Below are positions 11,471-23,221 of a stretch of 64,000 nt of DNA, in pieces. Numbering within the stretch: the first letter of the stretch is position 1; every line of letters starts with the position of its first letter. A model generated the notes under the pieces. That model was not told where the DNA came from, did not search any database, and was given only the letters and a program-made list of their open reading frames with translations. Made by a program: the position numbers and the translations under genes. The DNA is from Euryodendron excelsum (taxonomy: Eukaryota > Streptophyta > Magnoliopsida > Ericales > Pentaphylacaceae), in the NCBI GenBank assembly GCA_033060915.1, contig CM065385.1, positions 19,851,001 through 19,915,000 on the forward strand, in the 5' to 3' direction.

Positions 11471-13316
11471 ATGGCAGACGCAGGTGATGACGGTTCTGAG
11501 AGGAGACGCCGCTCGAGGAAGGCGGCCCGGACAGATTCTACTGGCGGCTTTAGTTGATCTAGAGGTAGTCGACGACCTACCGGACAATCTTCATCCAGTC
11601 AGAGTGGGCAGGGGAGTAGGCTACCTGTCGACCCTTTTCCTCCAGTTGAGCAGGCTTTTGCCGAGGAGATTGATGCTGAGGAAGAGGTACTGGGCCCTGG
11701 TGATCAGGTGACCGGTTATGGGAGAGCTTCTTCGAGGCATAGGCAGCCGGATGTTGACTTGGGAGATATACAGATACCAAACGTCCCACCACTCGGAGAT
11801 CTTGCCTATCACCCCAGCGTGTATTCTAGACAGCATTTGCCGCCTCTGCGGGTATATACAACTTTCAGAGGGGCTGTTCATCAGGTTTTTATGACCATGC
11901 AGCGGGCGGCCCCATCATATCGTGCCTTCTTGGCAGAGATCAAATTTGGCGCTTTCATGGGATTACAGGCTAACCGCCTGAACCGGCATTTAGTATTGGC
12001 GCTTGTTGAGAGGTGGTTCAAGGAGACCGAGACCTTTCATTTTGTCGGCTTTGAGTTGGGTCCTACTCCCTTGGATTGGGCGATTATTACAGAGCTCTCC
12101 TTTATCGGTCAGCGGATCACCTTGCATCCGGTCAGTAGGGACGAGGCCTGTTTGCTGTTAGACTTGCCTCCTCCTAAGCGTTCTACCTTCCCAGTCTCCT
12201 AGATTAGTCAAGAAGACCGTACTTTTGCTACTGAGCCATCGCCTGCCAGGTGGGATATCATGAGACCACGACTTGTGTTGTACATCATCTTTAGCTGTTT
12301 CTGCAACAACAACAAGTCACTCGTGCCGTGCCATTTGGTGAGTATAGTAGCCGATCTTGGAGCGTTGTCTGAGCTGGACTAGGGGTCCTTCTCCTTTGGC
12401 TGCTTCCTTTGGTTCATGCGGGTTCGGACTTCTTCTCGTTAGGGCAACATGACTAGTTTCTGGCACTTCCTCATCTGGTGGAGCTACGAGTACCTTCCTG
12501 TTTGTTGCCCTGCAGTTGTTGAGGATGATCTCTATCCTCGCGCTTTGAGGTGGGCTCGTGACCGGGTAGCCCAGTGATAAAAAATTATCGATTTTGTGAT
12601 GCTCCGGGCTAACCTGGAGTTGATTAAGGCGAGGGATGTGAGCTGGCGGCCCTGCATTGGATCAGTCCATTATGAGACAGTCCGGTACTTAGTCCCGTTA
12701 TCCTTGTCGAGAGCTTCCTTTCTCAGTGATGACACTTGGGAGTCCTATCTTGGAGAGCGACACTAGCCGCAGTTTCATGAGGAGTTCCGATCAGCAAGAG
12801 CTCCACCAGAGTATATGTTTGGAGCCCTGGTGGCAGGAATGCCTATCCCCTACCAGGAGCGTCAGTCGGGTGCCGAGTTCCTGCTTCCTCTGGATACGGA
12901 CTATGCTGCACACTTTGGGGCTCATTCGGTTAGTGCCTTCACCCGGTTTGAGGTAGTAGTCGGCGGGCACGCTGTTGGCCAGGAGGTGGTTGACTTGTGG
13001 CGCCGTGCTGGAGGATATGTGCCCCAGGCCGAGTTTACTGCTGTGAAAGACCAGAAAGACCAGTACCAGATGGAGCGGGACTAATACCAGGCCGAGGTAG
13101 CTTCCCTAACGGCTCGGTTATCTCAGATGGGCGGTGGGGGGGTATGTTATTTTTTCCTTGCTTCTTCTTGCTCTGTTGCTGCTTAGTTCCTTTTGTATGC
13201 AGCTGATTTCTGTTCTATCTTCCCTGCAGGATGGTGATGCTTCGAGTAGTTATCCACCTCCTTCGATGCTGGGTTTCGGGGATTTTGATCTAGATGATAT
13301 CGACTTCGACCTGTGA
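11471..13316 (+). pseudogene. Antisense plant mobile domain (PMD)-like protein, element B
   Basis: The ORF opens MADAGDDGSERRRRS. A basic, Ser-rich N-terminus is followed by an acidic stretch and then a PMD-like region of about 350 residues, including ALVERWFKETETFHFVGFEL and WSYEYLP...RALRW. These fit the family pattern ALVERWRPETHTFH...WAYE...RALRW. The coding part is one frame from 11471 to 13141. An 88-nt intron (13142-13229, GTATGT...CTGCAG) falls at a codon boundary and leads to a 28-residue acidic tail ending DLDDIDFDL, stop at 13314. There are about eight in-frame stops and no frameshift; the first is TGA at codon 29. PMD is found in host silencing factors (MAIN/MAIL1) and in transposons. 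A role here is unknown. Confidence 0.75.
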
Positions 13317-15279
13317 TAGATGCCCCTTGTAGAGACTCTGATCCTCTTTTGCCCCTTATCCCTGAGTTATATTTATGTTAGATAGTTTTATTCTAACATT
13401 TTATGCAAACATGGATATTTACAATACTTATATGCATGGATAGACAGATACGTTTATGATCTTTACAGCTAGGCATATGATCAGATGCATGTGATGTATG
13501 ATGATGTTAGATATTTATTACATGAGTTGATGTTGGTGGCTTCTATTTCTGCAGGAAGTTATGCCCTATGTGTGCAAAGCCCATGCTAAATTTTTTTTTT
13601 ATTTTATGCACAGGTTAGAAATATGTTAATAGAATGACACAGGATGCCGTTAGACTTGTAGTCCTGGGAATGGTAACTCCCTCCTCTTTGGGGATTTAGC
13701 CTCTCCTCTGGCTCAACCCTACCTTGATTGGATGATAGCACTTCACACCTTTCTCAACCTCTTAATCGCCTCCCACCTTCTATCTTAGGGTTAGTGTATA
13801 AGGTTATTGGGTTGAGACTCTCGACTCTCGGGGTTTTAGCAACAACTTACCTGACCTTTGGCAGAGCAATAAGTGGCCAGTCATTTCAATCCGAGAAGAC
13901 TTTGTTTAGGACCGTAATGTAGGCTAGGTTATGGGGTTTTTTAAACAACAGGATATGCAGGCTCAAATTTGATGTTGTTTTCGATATGGTTTGGATCCAT
14001 ACCATCCTTGACTACTTTTCAGTAAGATTAGCATCCTTCTTTAGCTTTGGCAGCGTGTCTAGCTCATTTAGATCAAGCAATCTACTTTCAATCAGAGGGG
14101 ACTTTAATAGGGTTGTAATGTAGGCCATGGTTTCGGAGTTTTGCAAGAAAAGGGTAAAGGCTCGAACCTATTATTTCTACTGGGTTTCCTCGTAACCTAG
14201 GATCACCTTTAAACTTCCTTCTTGCTTTTGACCATATACTTCTCAGGGTGAAAATGACCTTGTTCCTTCACTCTTTCTATATACTTCTTGAGATAAACAT
14301 GGCTTTCTTTTCTTTCAATCCTCTTATTATGTCTTTGAAGATGACTCCATCATGATTTTCTTTAGGCCTTTCCTTAAAGGAAAATATATATATATATATA
14401 TATTTTTGGCCTCTTGTCCTTTGGCAACTCCTTTCCTTTGCTTGTTCTTTCTATTCCTTTATGAAATGAATAATTCTTTAACCCTTTTCCCTTAGATCTT
14501 TTCCTTGGCAGTTCAATATACCTAATGTGGGCGGTGATCCTTAGGCTGGGGTTTTGTTAAGAAAGGATAGGTGGCTCAACGGGTTTGGCAAGGGGTTGCT
14601 TTTAACTGTATGAGAAATGAAATGAGGGCCTCTCTTCACTTTGAATTAGATTGCTTGATCCATAGAGTTTTCAACACTATCCTAGCATGATAGAGGTGGA
14701 CACCACTCCTAGAGTTCTCAACTATTGTCTGCCCCAATGTGGGGAGGACAGTCTTGGATCAGGGTTGACGAAGAAAATTTTCGCTTTTCGCTAGGCACTA
14801 GGGGTTAAGCAAAGGGAATATGAGCACATTTGTTCATTTATTTAGTTATTTATTCTTTATATGTGGGGAAATAAAAGATGGCTCCTCTTCATTTTGATAA
14901 ACTGGCCACACATCGCTTAGCTTCGGAGTCCTGCAAGTGCTACATTTGGGTAGTATCTTCACTCATCTTTATCCTCTCTCTGTGGAAAGCTAACCATTTG
15001 GCGAGTGGTTAACTCATGCTACCATCCCTTCAAGTTGGATCATTCCATAAGATAAACCATGCCCCTTGCGTAGAAAGTAGTCACTATTCCCCAAGGAAGA
15101 CAAGACAACAACAATGGAATAAAAGACTGTCATTTGATTATTATTATTTTTACGGAAAGCATAAAGTTCTTAAGCAATAAGAAAATGTAAACATTAATTT
15201 AAAGATAGAAAGTGAAAGGGATAGAAAGAAAGTGGGTGGAAACACCCCTCTCTTGTACGCTTATGCAAGGAACCCCTTT
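13317..15279. other. Spacer between convergent PMD and gag ORFs, element B
   Basis: This ~2 kb region has no convincing ORF. It aligns along its length with 33425-35418 in element C (for example the TTTAGATCAAGCAATC block near 14068 and 34224, and the GAGTGGTTAACTCATGC block near 15005 and 35137). Its conservation in copies with different coding content suggests a 3' UTR or terminator role for the two converging transcripts. It holds a short TA microsatellite near 14388. Confidence 0.6.
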
Positions 15280-17286
15280 TTAGTACGGCTTTGGGACAAT
15301 TCCCACATCTTCGATGCTCCATTCGCGACTTGGATCCTCGGCTAAGGTGAGATAGGCAAAGGCTTTTCCTATAGCTCCACAGACGTTAACACTGTTGATG
15401 CGGTTGTCAGCCTCCTTCTTGTTCTTTGCAGCGGGTTCTTCTGTAAACAGGGTGACCAGCTCGCCCCCTTCCAATTCGAATGGCTCTGCTTGTTCTCTTG
15501 ACTCCTCTAGCTCCCAACCCATGTCTTCATAGTTGTACTCAGCTGCGAGCCAAGGGTTTTCTAGTAAGTTACGTTCCGCCATGGCATACCTTGGATGCAG
15601 AAACTTAGCACCCCATCCATTAACCACTGTGTTCTCGATTATCCCGTCCTCCAAAAATATTGGCTCCTCAATGGGCCAGTCAGAAGCATCAAGCACCTCC
15701 TCGGGGTTATAAAGATAAATCGGGCACAATGGGAGATCTTCCTTCCAGTCACTTTCTTCATCGGCCTCCCAATCGCCCTTATAACCTTCGGCCTCAAGCT
15801 CGTCGATTTCTCCCTCACCTTCCATCTTTACTAGTATCATATTGACGGTGTGATCCGACAGAGGGTTAGCAGTCACATTGGGAGTGGGAGCAGGTTTTAC
15901 CGGTTGCAGATCAATGGTCTTATTGTCAATCAGGTCTTGGATCTTGTGCTTGAGAGCAAAGCAGCTTTCGGTGTCGTGCCCCTGGCCACCTAAATGATAT
16001 TCACATGTAAGAGCGGCATTAAAGGTTGGGGGCAGAGGGCTTGGCAACGGGCGAGCAGGTACAGGCTTCAAGATGTTGTTTTTCAGAAGGCTATGGTAAG
16101 CCTCAGTTTGGGTGCAGGCTAAGGCGTCGAAGGTACGGATGCATCTAGCAGGTCTATTAAAGTTGGGTCATGCCCCATCAGGGCCATAGTTAGGGGTTGG
16201 AGCAGGCATGGTCAAGGTGGGTAAGGGCAGGACTTGGGGTGATTGGAGCGGGGGTCGGTATTGGAGTGGTTTGCTAGGCAGAATAGCAGACACTTCATTT
16301 TCCTTCCGGATCGTGCCCCTTGTAGTAGCCACCTTCTTGGCTAAGTTGGCAGTATTTTCTCCAGTCTTAGCATAGGGACTTGTAATTCTTCCTGTCTTGA
16401 GGCCATTTTCTATCATCTCTCCCTGCATGATAAGCTCGGAGAAGCTTTTTCCTACGCTTGTGCAGAGCTTCTCGTAAAATATACCTTGAAAAGTATGTAC
16501 AAACAGTTGTACATACTCCTTCTCCTCCAGCGGGGGGTTTACTTATGCAGCGGCCTCCCTCCATTTCAGGGCATAGGCTTTAAAGCTCTCCTTCTCACCC
16601 TTGCTCATCGTCATCAAGGACCATCGATCAGAAGTGAGGTTGATGTTGTGACGATATTGGGCTTTGAATGCATTGACTAGCTCCATCCAGGTTATGATCT
16701 TCCTTAAGTCCAGACGAGAGAACCATTGCAAAGCCAACCCTGTGAGGCTGTGTTGGAATAATTGCATGAGGAGCTTCGGGTCGTTGCCATGTCCACTTAG
16801 CGCTCCAGCGTATAGGCGAAGATGAGCAACGGGGTTACTGGTACCATCGTACTTCTGAAAGTCAGGCATTTTAAACTTAGCAGGTCTCGGATGGTCAGGG
16901 AAGAAACAGAGTTCATCATAGAAAGTGAATCCATAAGCATCGTGGTCATGGAGACTTCGCAATGAATCCTCCAACCCTTGGATTTTCAGACTGAAAGGGT
17001 CCAGAGGGGCCTTCTTTATGACGGGTGAAAGCAATATGGTCTCTTCTTCTTCAGTGTTGACCCCTTTGGCATATTCCTTAATCCTCCCAGCATTGTCAGA
17101 CTAAAGCATGATCCTCGGATTAGCGGGCTCCGGGTCCTTGGATGAAGTCATAGATGATGATGGGACCGCAGTAGCATCTTTCATGGGCAGAGTTTGAATG
17201 AGTTTGAGCATCTCATCCATCTTAGTCCTCATTTTGTTAACTTCCTCTCGAGAGACTTGAGAGGATTCTTCAGGGTTAGCAGCCAT
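15280..17286 (-). pseudogene. Tat-lineage gag (capsid plus zinc-finger-like motif), element B
   Basis: About 668 codons in a single frame, broken by only three stops (17103, 16545 and 16170). I chose the ATG at 17286 (MAANPEESS); the frame stays open for 24 codons further upstream but has no ATG there. Capsid region at about residues 130-280, with KMPDFQKYDGTSNPVAHLRLY-type and LTGLALQWFSRL motifs typical of Retrotrans_gag. A CX2HX5HX4C motif (C428, H431, H437, C442) followed by FALKHKIQDLID is a Tat gag hallmark. The tail is acidic and ends near EDVGIVPKPY, shared with C. Gag would form the virus-like particle and bind the RNA. No protease follows: the ORF ends with its own stop, and the spacer and antisense gene come next. 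Confidence 0.85.
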
Positions 17287-18823
17287 TAATGATGCTCTTT
17301 GCCGGGTGATAATGGGATCCTTAGGTGGATGTTGCACTTTCTTGGGAGCAATGTTGACTCAGTGCAAGGCGACTTCCGTGAACAGAAATAGAAGAGGAAG
17401 AAAGAAAAAGACAAAAACACACGTCCCAAGTCAGTTTCTGGTTTTTAGAAAGCTGTATGCAATGCATGTTCTAGGGTGCCCCTTTTTAGGAGGGAAACTA
17501 GTCATAATGTATGGCTCACTTTTGGAGATAGGGGATTTGCCCTTGTATGCAGACACCTTACCGTCAGGGAGGAACCTTCAGTCATTCATGCATTCATTCA
17601 TAAAAATAAAGAAGTACATTAAATTTTGGGTTTGAGATACAAAAGAATTGAAATACATTTTAATAGGGGGAGGGGGAACATCTTCCTTTGGACTTCCACC
17701 TATCTACTTTTACAAAAGGGAAAACCTAAACTACTCTTGAGTCTTCGGATCCGCCTTCGTTGGATTTGATGTCGAGGAGGACGCTGAGAGACCTTGTTGA
17801 TTGATTGCCCCTTGTCTTCTTGGCAACCCTATCTCTGTGAGCATAGAGGGATTGGGGCCCCTCTTATGAAATGGATTGGTTTGCATGCCATGAGTCCTTT
17901 AGGGTTACGTGGGAACCCTTAGGGTTTGGGTAGGTTTAATGCAAGGGAGAGTGACTTTGGTGCCACTCTCAATAGGTTGATCATATGCATGAGAATGCAT
18001 TGACTTGAGTTACTTGGAACTCTTTTCTTGACATGGGGTATTTGAATGCATGAACATGGATGCAAAGAGTGTAAGGAGAGAGAATGCAGTAGCAAGATAA
18101 ATGTGCATGCATGAGCAGTTAAACAGGCATTATAACAGTATGAATACAGTCAGTATAACAGCAAGAATAAGCAGGTATAAATGAAAGTAAGAGCAGTCGC
18201 CCTTTCCTCCGTGATTTTGAAAACGGTGCTCGTGTCTTAAATCCGGCAGAGGTTCGGCTATGCATGGTGTCTATATGAGTATGAGGTTGAGGGCTGATTA
18301 ATGCGTCCTAGAAAGGCTCAGTCCCCGGATCTTCAAATCTAGGCCCACTCCCCGAGGTGGTGCCATGATCGGTTGGTGATCCGAGTGGGGGAACCATCAA
18401 GAGGCTGTAGGCGAAGAAACTGACGCAACATCTTGCCCACAACCAATATACCGTTCCCCCTTTCTAACTAGAAAGGACATATCAGGGTATGCAAGTATGC
18501 AGAATACAAGTGCACATGCAGTGTGTGTGTGATTTTTAAAAGTGGAGGAAAGGGCCCAACAACTCCCATTCATCCTGTACATCACATTCATGCAAAGCAG
18601 TTAATAAAATTTAAACAGAATGTGTACCTACAAAACAAAGATGCAAGTGTTATTATGTGGATGACAAACATAATACAAGATAATATGAATGCATGTTTTT
18701 TGAAAACAATTTTGAAAATTTAGTTTTGAAAATTTAAAGTGCATAGGATTGAACCAAATTAATTGAAGACTCTACAGGGGTGAAGGGTAAAGAGACATGA
18801 TTACGGCCTAACCCTCTAAGTGG
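17287..18823 (-). other. Leader (5' UTR) of element B
   Basis: About 1.5 kb between PBS and gag, homologous to the leaders of A (51592-53036) and C (36688-38173) until about 100-150 nt before the respective ORFs. Just before gag the minus strand has a long pyrimidine tract. A short ORF on the minus strand (18591-18397) ends in a segment containing VRKGERYIGCGQD that recurs in C. Confidence 0.65.
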
Positions 18824-18841
18824 TCCCTAGTGGAGTCGCCA
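18824..18841 (-). other. Primer binding site of element B
   Basis: The plus strand reads TCCCTAGTGGAGTCGCCA. On the minus strand it begins TGGCGACTC two bases after the LTR end. It matches the 3' end of a plant tRNA-Arg (recalled as ...TCCCCAGCAGAGTCG plus CCA) with three mismatches. Confidence 0.75.
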
Positions 18842-21800
18842 GCTGTCGCGCCCAGATTTTTCGCACTCTAGGAATACTCACATAAGCGGGAAAAATGTTG
18901 TACTCTTTCGTTAGAACTCACCCTCCTAGAAGAATGAGTGCGACTAGGTTGGAATTAAAAAATTGGTTTGAATAAAGGGCTTTTGGAAAAAGATTTGGAG
19001 TCGCCACCTAACTTGATTAAGGTGAGTTAGGTCACCTAAAAACTAAGAATAATCTGAAGACTACACTTAGGGTTTTGGAAAACAATTTCTAAAAACATCC
19101 TCAAAAAAGGGTTTTTAAGAAAAATTGGTTGTTTGGCAACCTTTGGAAAACATTTAGCCCTTTTTAGAAAAATAACTCCTTTTGGTTTTTGAAATCAATG
19201 ATCTAGGTTCGGAGGTTGGTTACGTGTAGGGAAGACGCATTAAGCCATCACCTTATCCCGCCCTTTCGGTACCTACATGTCAATTTACCCTAGATTCACC
19301 TATGAGAGTCTTTAACTAACTAATGTTCAATCCCATCCACTTTGAAAAACAATGTTTTGAAAGGAAATGATGCATGATATGCAAGTGCAATAGAAGAGAG
19401 AAGTTGGAAGATAGATTTGGAAAGAGACTGATTTGAAATTGATTTGATTTGGAAACAGATTTGAAATTGGATAGATTTGAAATTGAAAAGTTTTGGAAAT
19501 TGAAAGTAGAGATTTGAAAGTAGAAATTGGAAATTGAAAATTTGAAAATAGATCGGAGATTTGGAAAGATTTTGGAATTTGGAATGTGGAAAATATGGAG
19601 GAATTTGAAATTTGAAAGTAATTGTGACCGCACCTATGAAGGTTGCCTACGTATCCTTTTGGAGGAATCAAGTCAGTCATAGTTCGGACAAGAGTCCGAT
19701 TGAAAATAGAATGTTTGATTAGAAGAAAGAGATTGAATTGAAAATTGAATTTGATTTGAAATTAGAAGAGGAGATTGGAAATTGAAATTGAGAAGATTGG
19801 ACTTTGATTGGAAGATTTGAAAAGATTTGATTTTGAAAGACTTGGTTTTAGGAAACCTAGACTTAGGAAAGAGAGGATTTAGAAAGGACTTGAAATCAAG
19901 AAAGACTGGATTTGACTTGGAAAGATTTTGAAAAATAATTGACTTGAATATTAGACTTGGAAGATTGGAGAAAAATTGGAATTAGGAAAGGTTCGAATTT
20001 GGAAAGTTTCATTTTTGGAAAGTTTTACTTTTGGAAAGTTTTCAAATTAGGAAAGTTTTGAAATTAGGAAAGTTTCATCTTAGAAAGTTTTGAATTAGGA
20101 AAGTTTCAACTTAGGAAAGTGTTGTTTTAGGAAAGGTTTTGAAATGAGGACGTTTTGAAAGTTGGAAAGTTTTGAGTTTAGAAAGTTTTGAAATTTGGAA
20201 AGATTTGAAATTTCGAAAGTTTAGGATTTAGAAAGTTTTAGAGTTTGAATTTTAGAAAATCTTGAAATTAAGAAAGGTTTGAATTTAGGAAAAGTTTAAA
20301 AACTTAGGTTTGAAAAGTTAAGATTTGAAAAGATGGTAGAATTAGGAAAGGGTTGAATTTTAGAACTTTAGGAAAGATTTTTATGTTCAAGTTTTGGAAG
20401 CTTAAGGTTTAGGAAAGTGGAGGGTTAGGAAGGATTTGAATTAGGAAAGATTTGTATTAGGAAGGGATTGGATTTTGTTTTTAAAAAGAAGTGTTTGATT
20501 TCGTTTCCAAAAACGGAGGATCAGATTTGATTTCCTAAACGGGTAAATTAGATTTAGTTTCCTAAATGGAAAATAGGATTTGGCAAGGATTTGGAAAGGG
20601 AGATTCTAGAAACCCTAAATTTGAAAAATTATAGTTTCAACATAGAAAATAGGTTTTGGAAACGTGTGTAATTTGGATGTGAAAACAAGAGGTTTTGGAA
20701 ACTTAGGTTTGGGGGCAAAGTTTGAAAATCATGTTTTTGAAAAGAAAATTATGGTTTCCTAATTGCGAGTTCTAGGGTTTGACTTGGGCTCTAACGAGAG
20801 ATGATTTTTGGAAAGTAAGTTTTTGGAAATGAAGTTTTCCTAGAAGGGAATCCTAGGGAGGAGTTTTTGAAAAATGAATTTGAAGATAGAGTTTTTGGAA
20901 AAAGATTTTAAAGAGGAGTTTTTGGAAAGTGTGTTTTTGAAAACACAGATTTTAGAAGGAAAATCCTAGAGGGGAATTTCTAGAAGGGAGATTTTGGGAA
21001 AGAGAGTTTTTGGAAAGATTTTTGGAAAGAGTTTTTGAAAAGTGAATTTTTGGGAGAGCATTTTGGAAAGGAGTTAAAAAAGGAGGTTTTGAAAAATAGA
21101 TTTTTGTAAAGAGTTTTAGAAAGCAAATTTGGAAAGAAGAGTTTTTGGGAAGTATGTTGAAAAAGAAGATTTTTAGGAAGAGATTTTTGAAGAGAGTTTT
21201 TGGAAGGTGTAAAAACATCTCACTTTCCTAAAGCAATTCTAACCATAAGAGAGCTAGAACCACTTTAGGAAAGCGGTTTTGAAAACAGCAAGAGTTGAAA
21301 ATATGGACCATAAAAGTCACTTCAAATATAACACTTTCCTAAAGCGATCCTAGCCATGGAAAAGCTAGAATCACCCTAGGATTGTGATTTTGAAAACAAG
21401 TTTTTGAAAAGGGAATTGTGATGCAATTTTGAAAACAAGTTTGAAAACGATTTTGAAAACAACTTTGAAAACGACTTTTAGAAGATGCAAGAGCATGATA
21501 TGCACAATGCAATTTTGGAGTTGTGAACATACAAGGCTAAGGCTGCACCACATAATTAAGGAGGCCGGACCCACGTGGTCTCTGGTTAGACTAGAAGAAA
21601 GCCCCCGACACGGTGACTCTCCAATAGCCCAATCCTACACATGGATCGGGAATCCCCTTGTTTCAAGCATGCAAAGAAAGGGGGGGAAAAAGATGAGGGA
21701 TTAAAATAGAGAAAACCCAAGTGGGTTAGGAGAGAAAAGAGAGAAGGAGAAGTGCGGAAATTTAAATAGAGAACCTACCTTGTATCTTGTTTATTTTGCG

Positions 21801-22098
21801 CGCCTTGCTTTTTTTGGTCTTCGATCTTCGTCTTGATCTTCGTCTCCAATCTTCAAGAGTTGTCTTCAAGCTTCAAACTTCAGATTACAACTCTTCAAGT
21901 CTTCGAAGGAGGGTTGAAGGTTAGTGTATGAGTGTATGGGGGTGTGTATGAGTGTATAGGAGGCTAGGGTTTAGTGTATGGTGGCTAGGGTTTGGAAAAC
22001 CTAAGGAGGCTAGGGTTTAGGAGGTGTTTGAGCTCTGTATATCGAAATATAGGGTTTTTAGATTGAGTTTGCGGATCCTTCTCACGTTGGAGGAGGCT

Positions 22099-22110
22099 CT
22101 ATATTTATAG
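22099..22110 (-). promoter_or_regulatory. Probable LTR TATA box (element B)
   Basis: The minus strand reads CTATAAATATAG, close to the plant TATA consensus, about 1.93 kb from the LTR's minus-strand start. Two GGCGCC palindromes lie just upstream on the minus strand (22163-22185 and 22199-22222) and telo-boxes lie downstream (about 22020-21960). Confidence 0.55.
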
Positions 22111-22214
22111 AGGCTGGATAACACTAGCACCTATTGTAGTGGCGCTAGGCCATAATTTACATTGGCGCCACTAGGAGTGGCGCCAGACCAATTTTTGGCT
22201 TGGCGCCACTACTA

Positions 22215-22290
22215 GTGGCGCCAGCCATTTAGGAAATATTTAAGGTCGGCAAGTGGCGCCAGCCATTTAGGAAATATTTAAGGTCGGCAA
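22215..22290. repeat. 38-bp tandem duplication
   Basis: A unit starting GTGGCGCCAGCCATTTAGG occurs at 22215 and again at 22253. Other LTRs carry one copy. Confidence 0.9.
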
Positions 22291-22655
22291 GCAACATATC
22301 TTTGACTAGATTTGGGCGCCTGTACTAGTGACTACCATGCAATTTTTAGCCTGGCTTCACTAGGAGTGACTTCAGAAAGTTCGGGAATGATTTGAAGGAG
22401 TCAGGAATGATCCGGAAGGCCGAAAAGGAGCAGGAACACTTAAAATAGTGTCCTAGAGGTATATGACTTGAGAAATGAGGATAAGATGGGTCGGAAAGGT
22501 TAACTGGGCCTTTAGGGGCAAAATGGTCAATTGGACCGAAAAACTACCGGGACAGACTCGGACTGTCCTGGAAGAGGACTTGGGATCTGGAAACATTATT
22601 CAGAATGTTCCCAGAGGTTGCCGGTTTGATTCCCAGAGCCGGCGTTGTCGGAAAA

Positions 22656-22969
22656 GGAGACCGGCCCACTAGGGGCAAAACGATCATTTTGTACCGGGTT
22701 TGCCAGAACTGACTCGGAATGATCCGGAAAGATAAGGAAAGGTTGAGAATACTATAAGAAGCAATCTCAGGAGATTACCAGTTTGATACCTAGAGTCGGT
22801 GTGGTAAAAAAAGGAGACCGGCCCACTAGGGGCAAAACGGTCATTTTGTACCGGGTTGGCCGGAACTAACTCAGAATGATCCAGAAAGGTAAAGGAAGGT
22901 AGACAATACTATAAGAATTAATTTCAAAGGGTTATCGATTTGATACCCAGAGCCGGTGTGGTTCTCGGG
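22656..22969. repeat. 157-bp tandem duplication
   Basis: GGAGACCGGCCCACTAGGGG occurs at 22656 and 22813, each followed by the same diverged ~157 bp. Element A's and C's LTRs have a single copy at this place. Confidence 0.8.
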
Positions 22970-23221
22970 GCATTCGGATGCCTAGGGGCAAAATGGTCAT
23001 CTTGACCAGAAAGTCTTAGAAAAGGCCCAAAGGGCAATTTAGTCGTTTTTTACCGAAGTGGGCTAACAGACACTGGTGTTGACCTGGGTTTTGAGTGTTT
23101 CTGCCACTCTGATGGCGGTCGTCGTGACACAGGGGTTTGTTGGCAATTCCCTATATCGACCTATTTGTGAGTATTTTCGCTACTCTAACGGTTGTGATAT
23201 TTACAAGTATTTTTGTTACTT

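Noticed and set aside
11555..11557. Selenocysteine or programmed recoding at the shared TGA
   Set aside because: Plants lack selenocysteine insertion, and no readthrough context is evident; CpG decay of CGA is simpler.
12338..12515. A third intron in the PMD gene (GTGAGT ... CTGCAG)
   Set aside because: Reading through keeps the frame and gives PMD-like sequence (WSYEYLP before RALRW), whereas splicing would shift frame.
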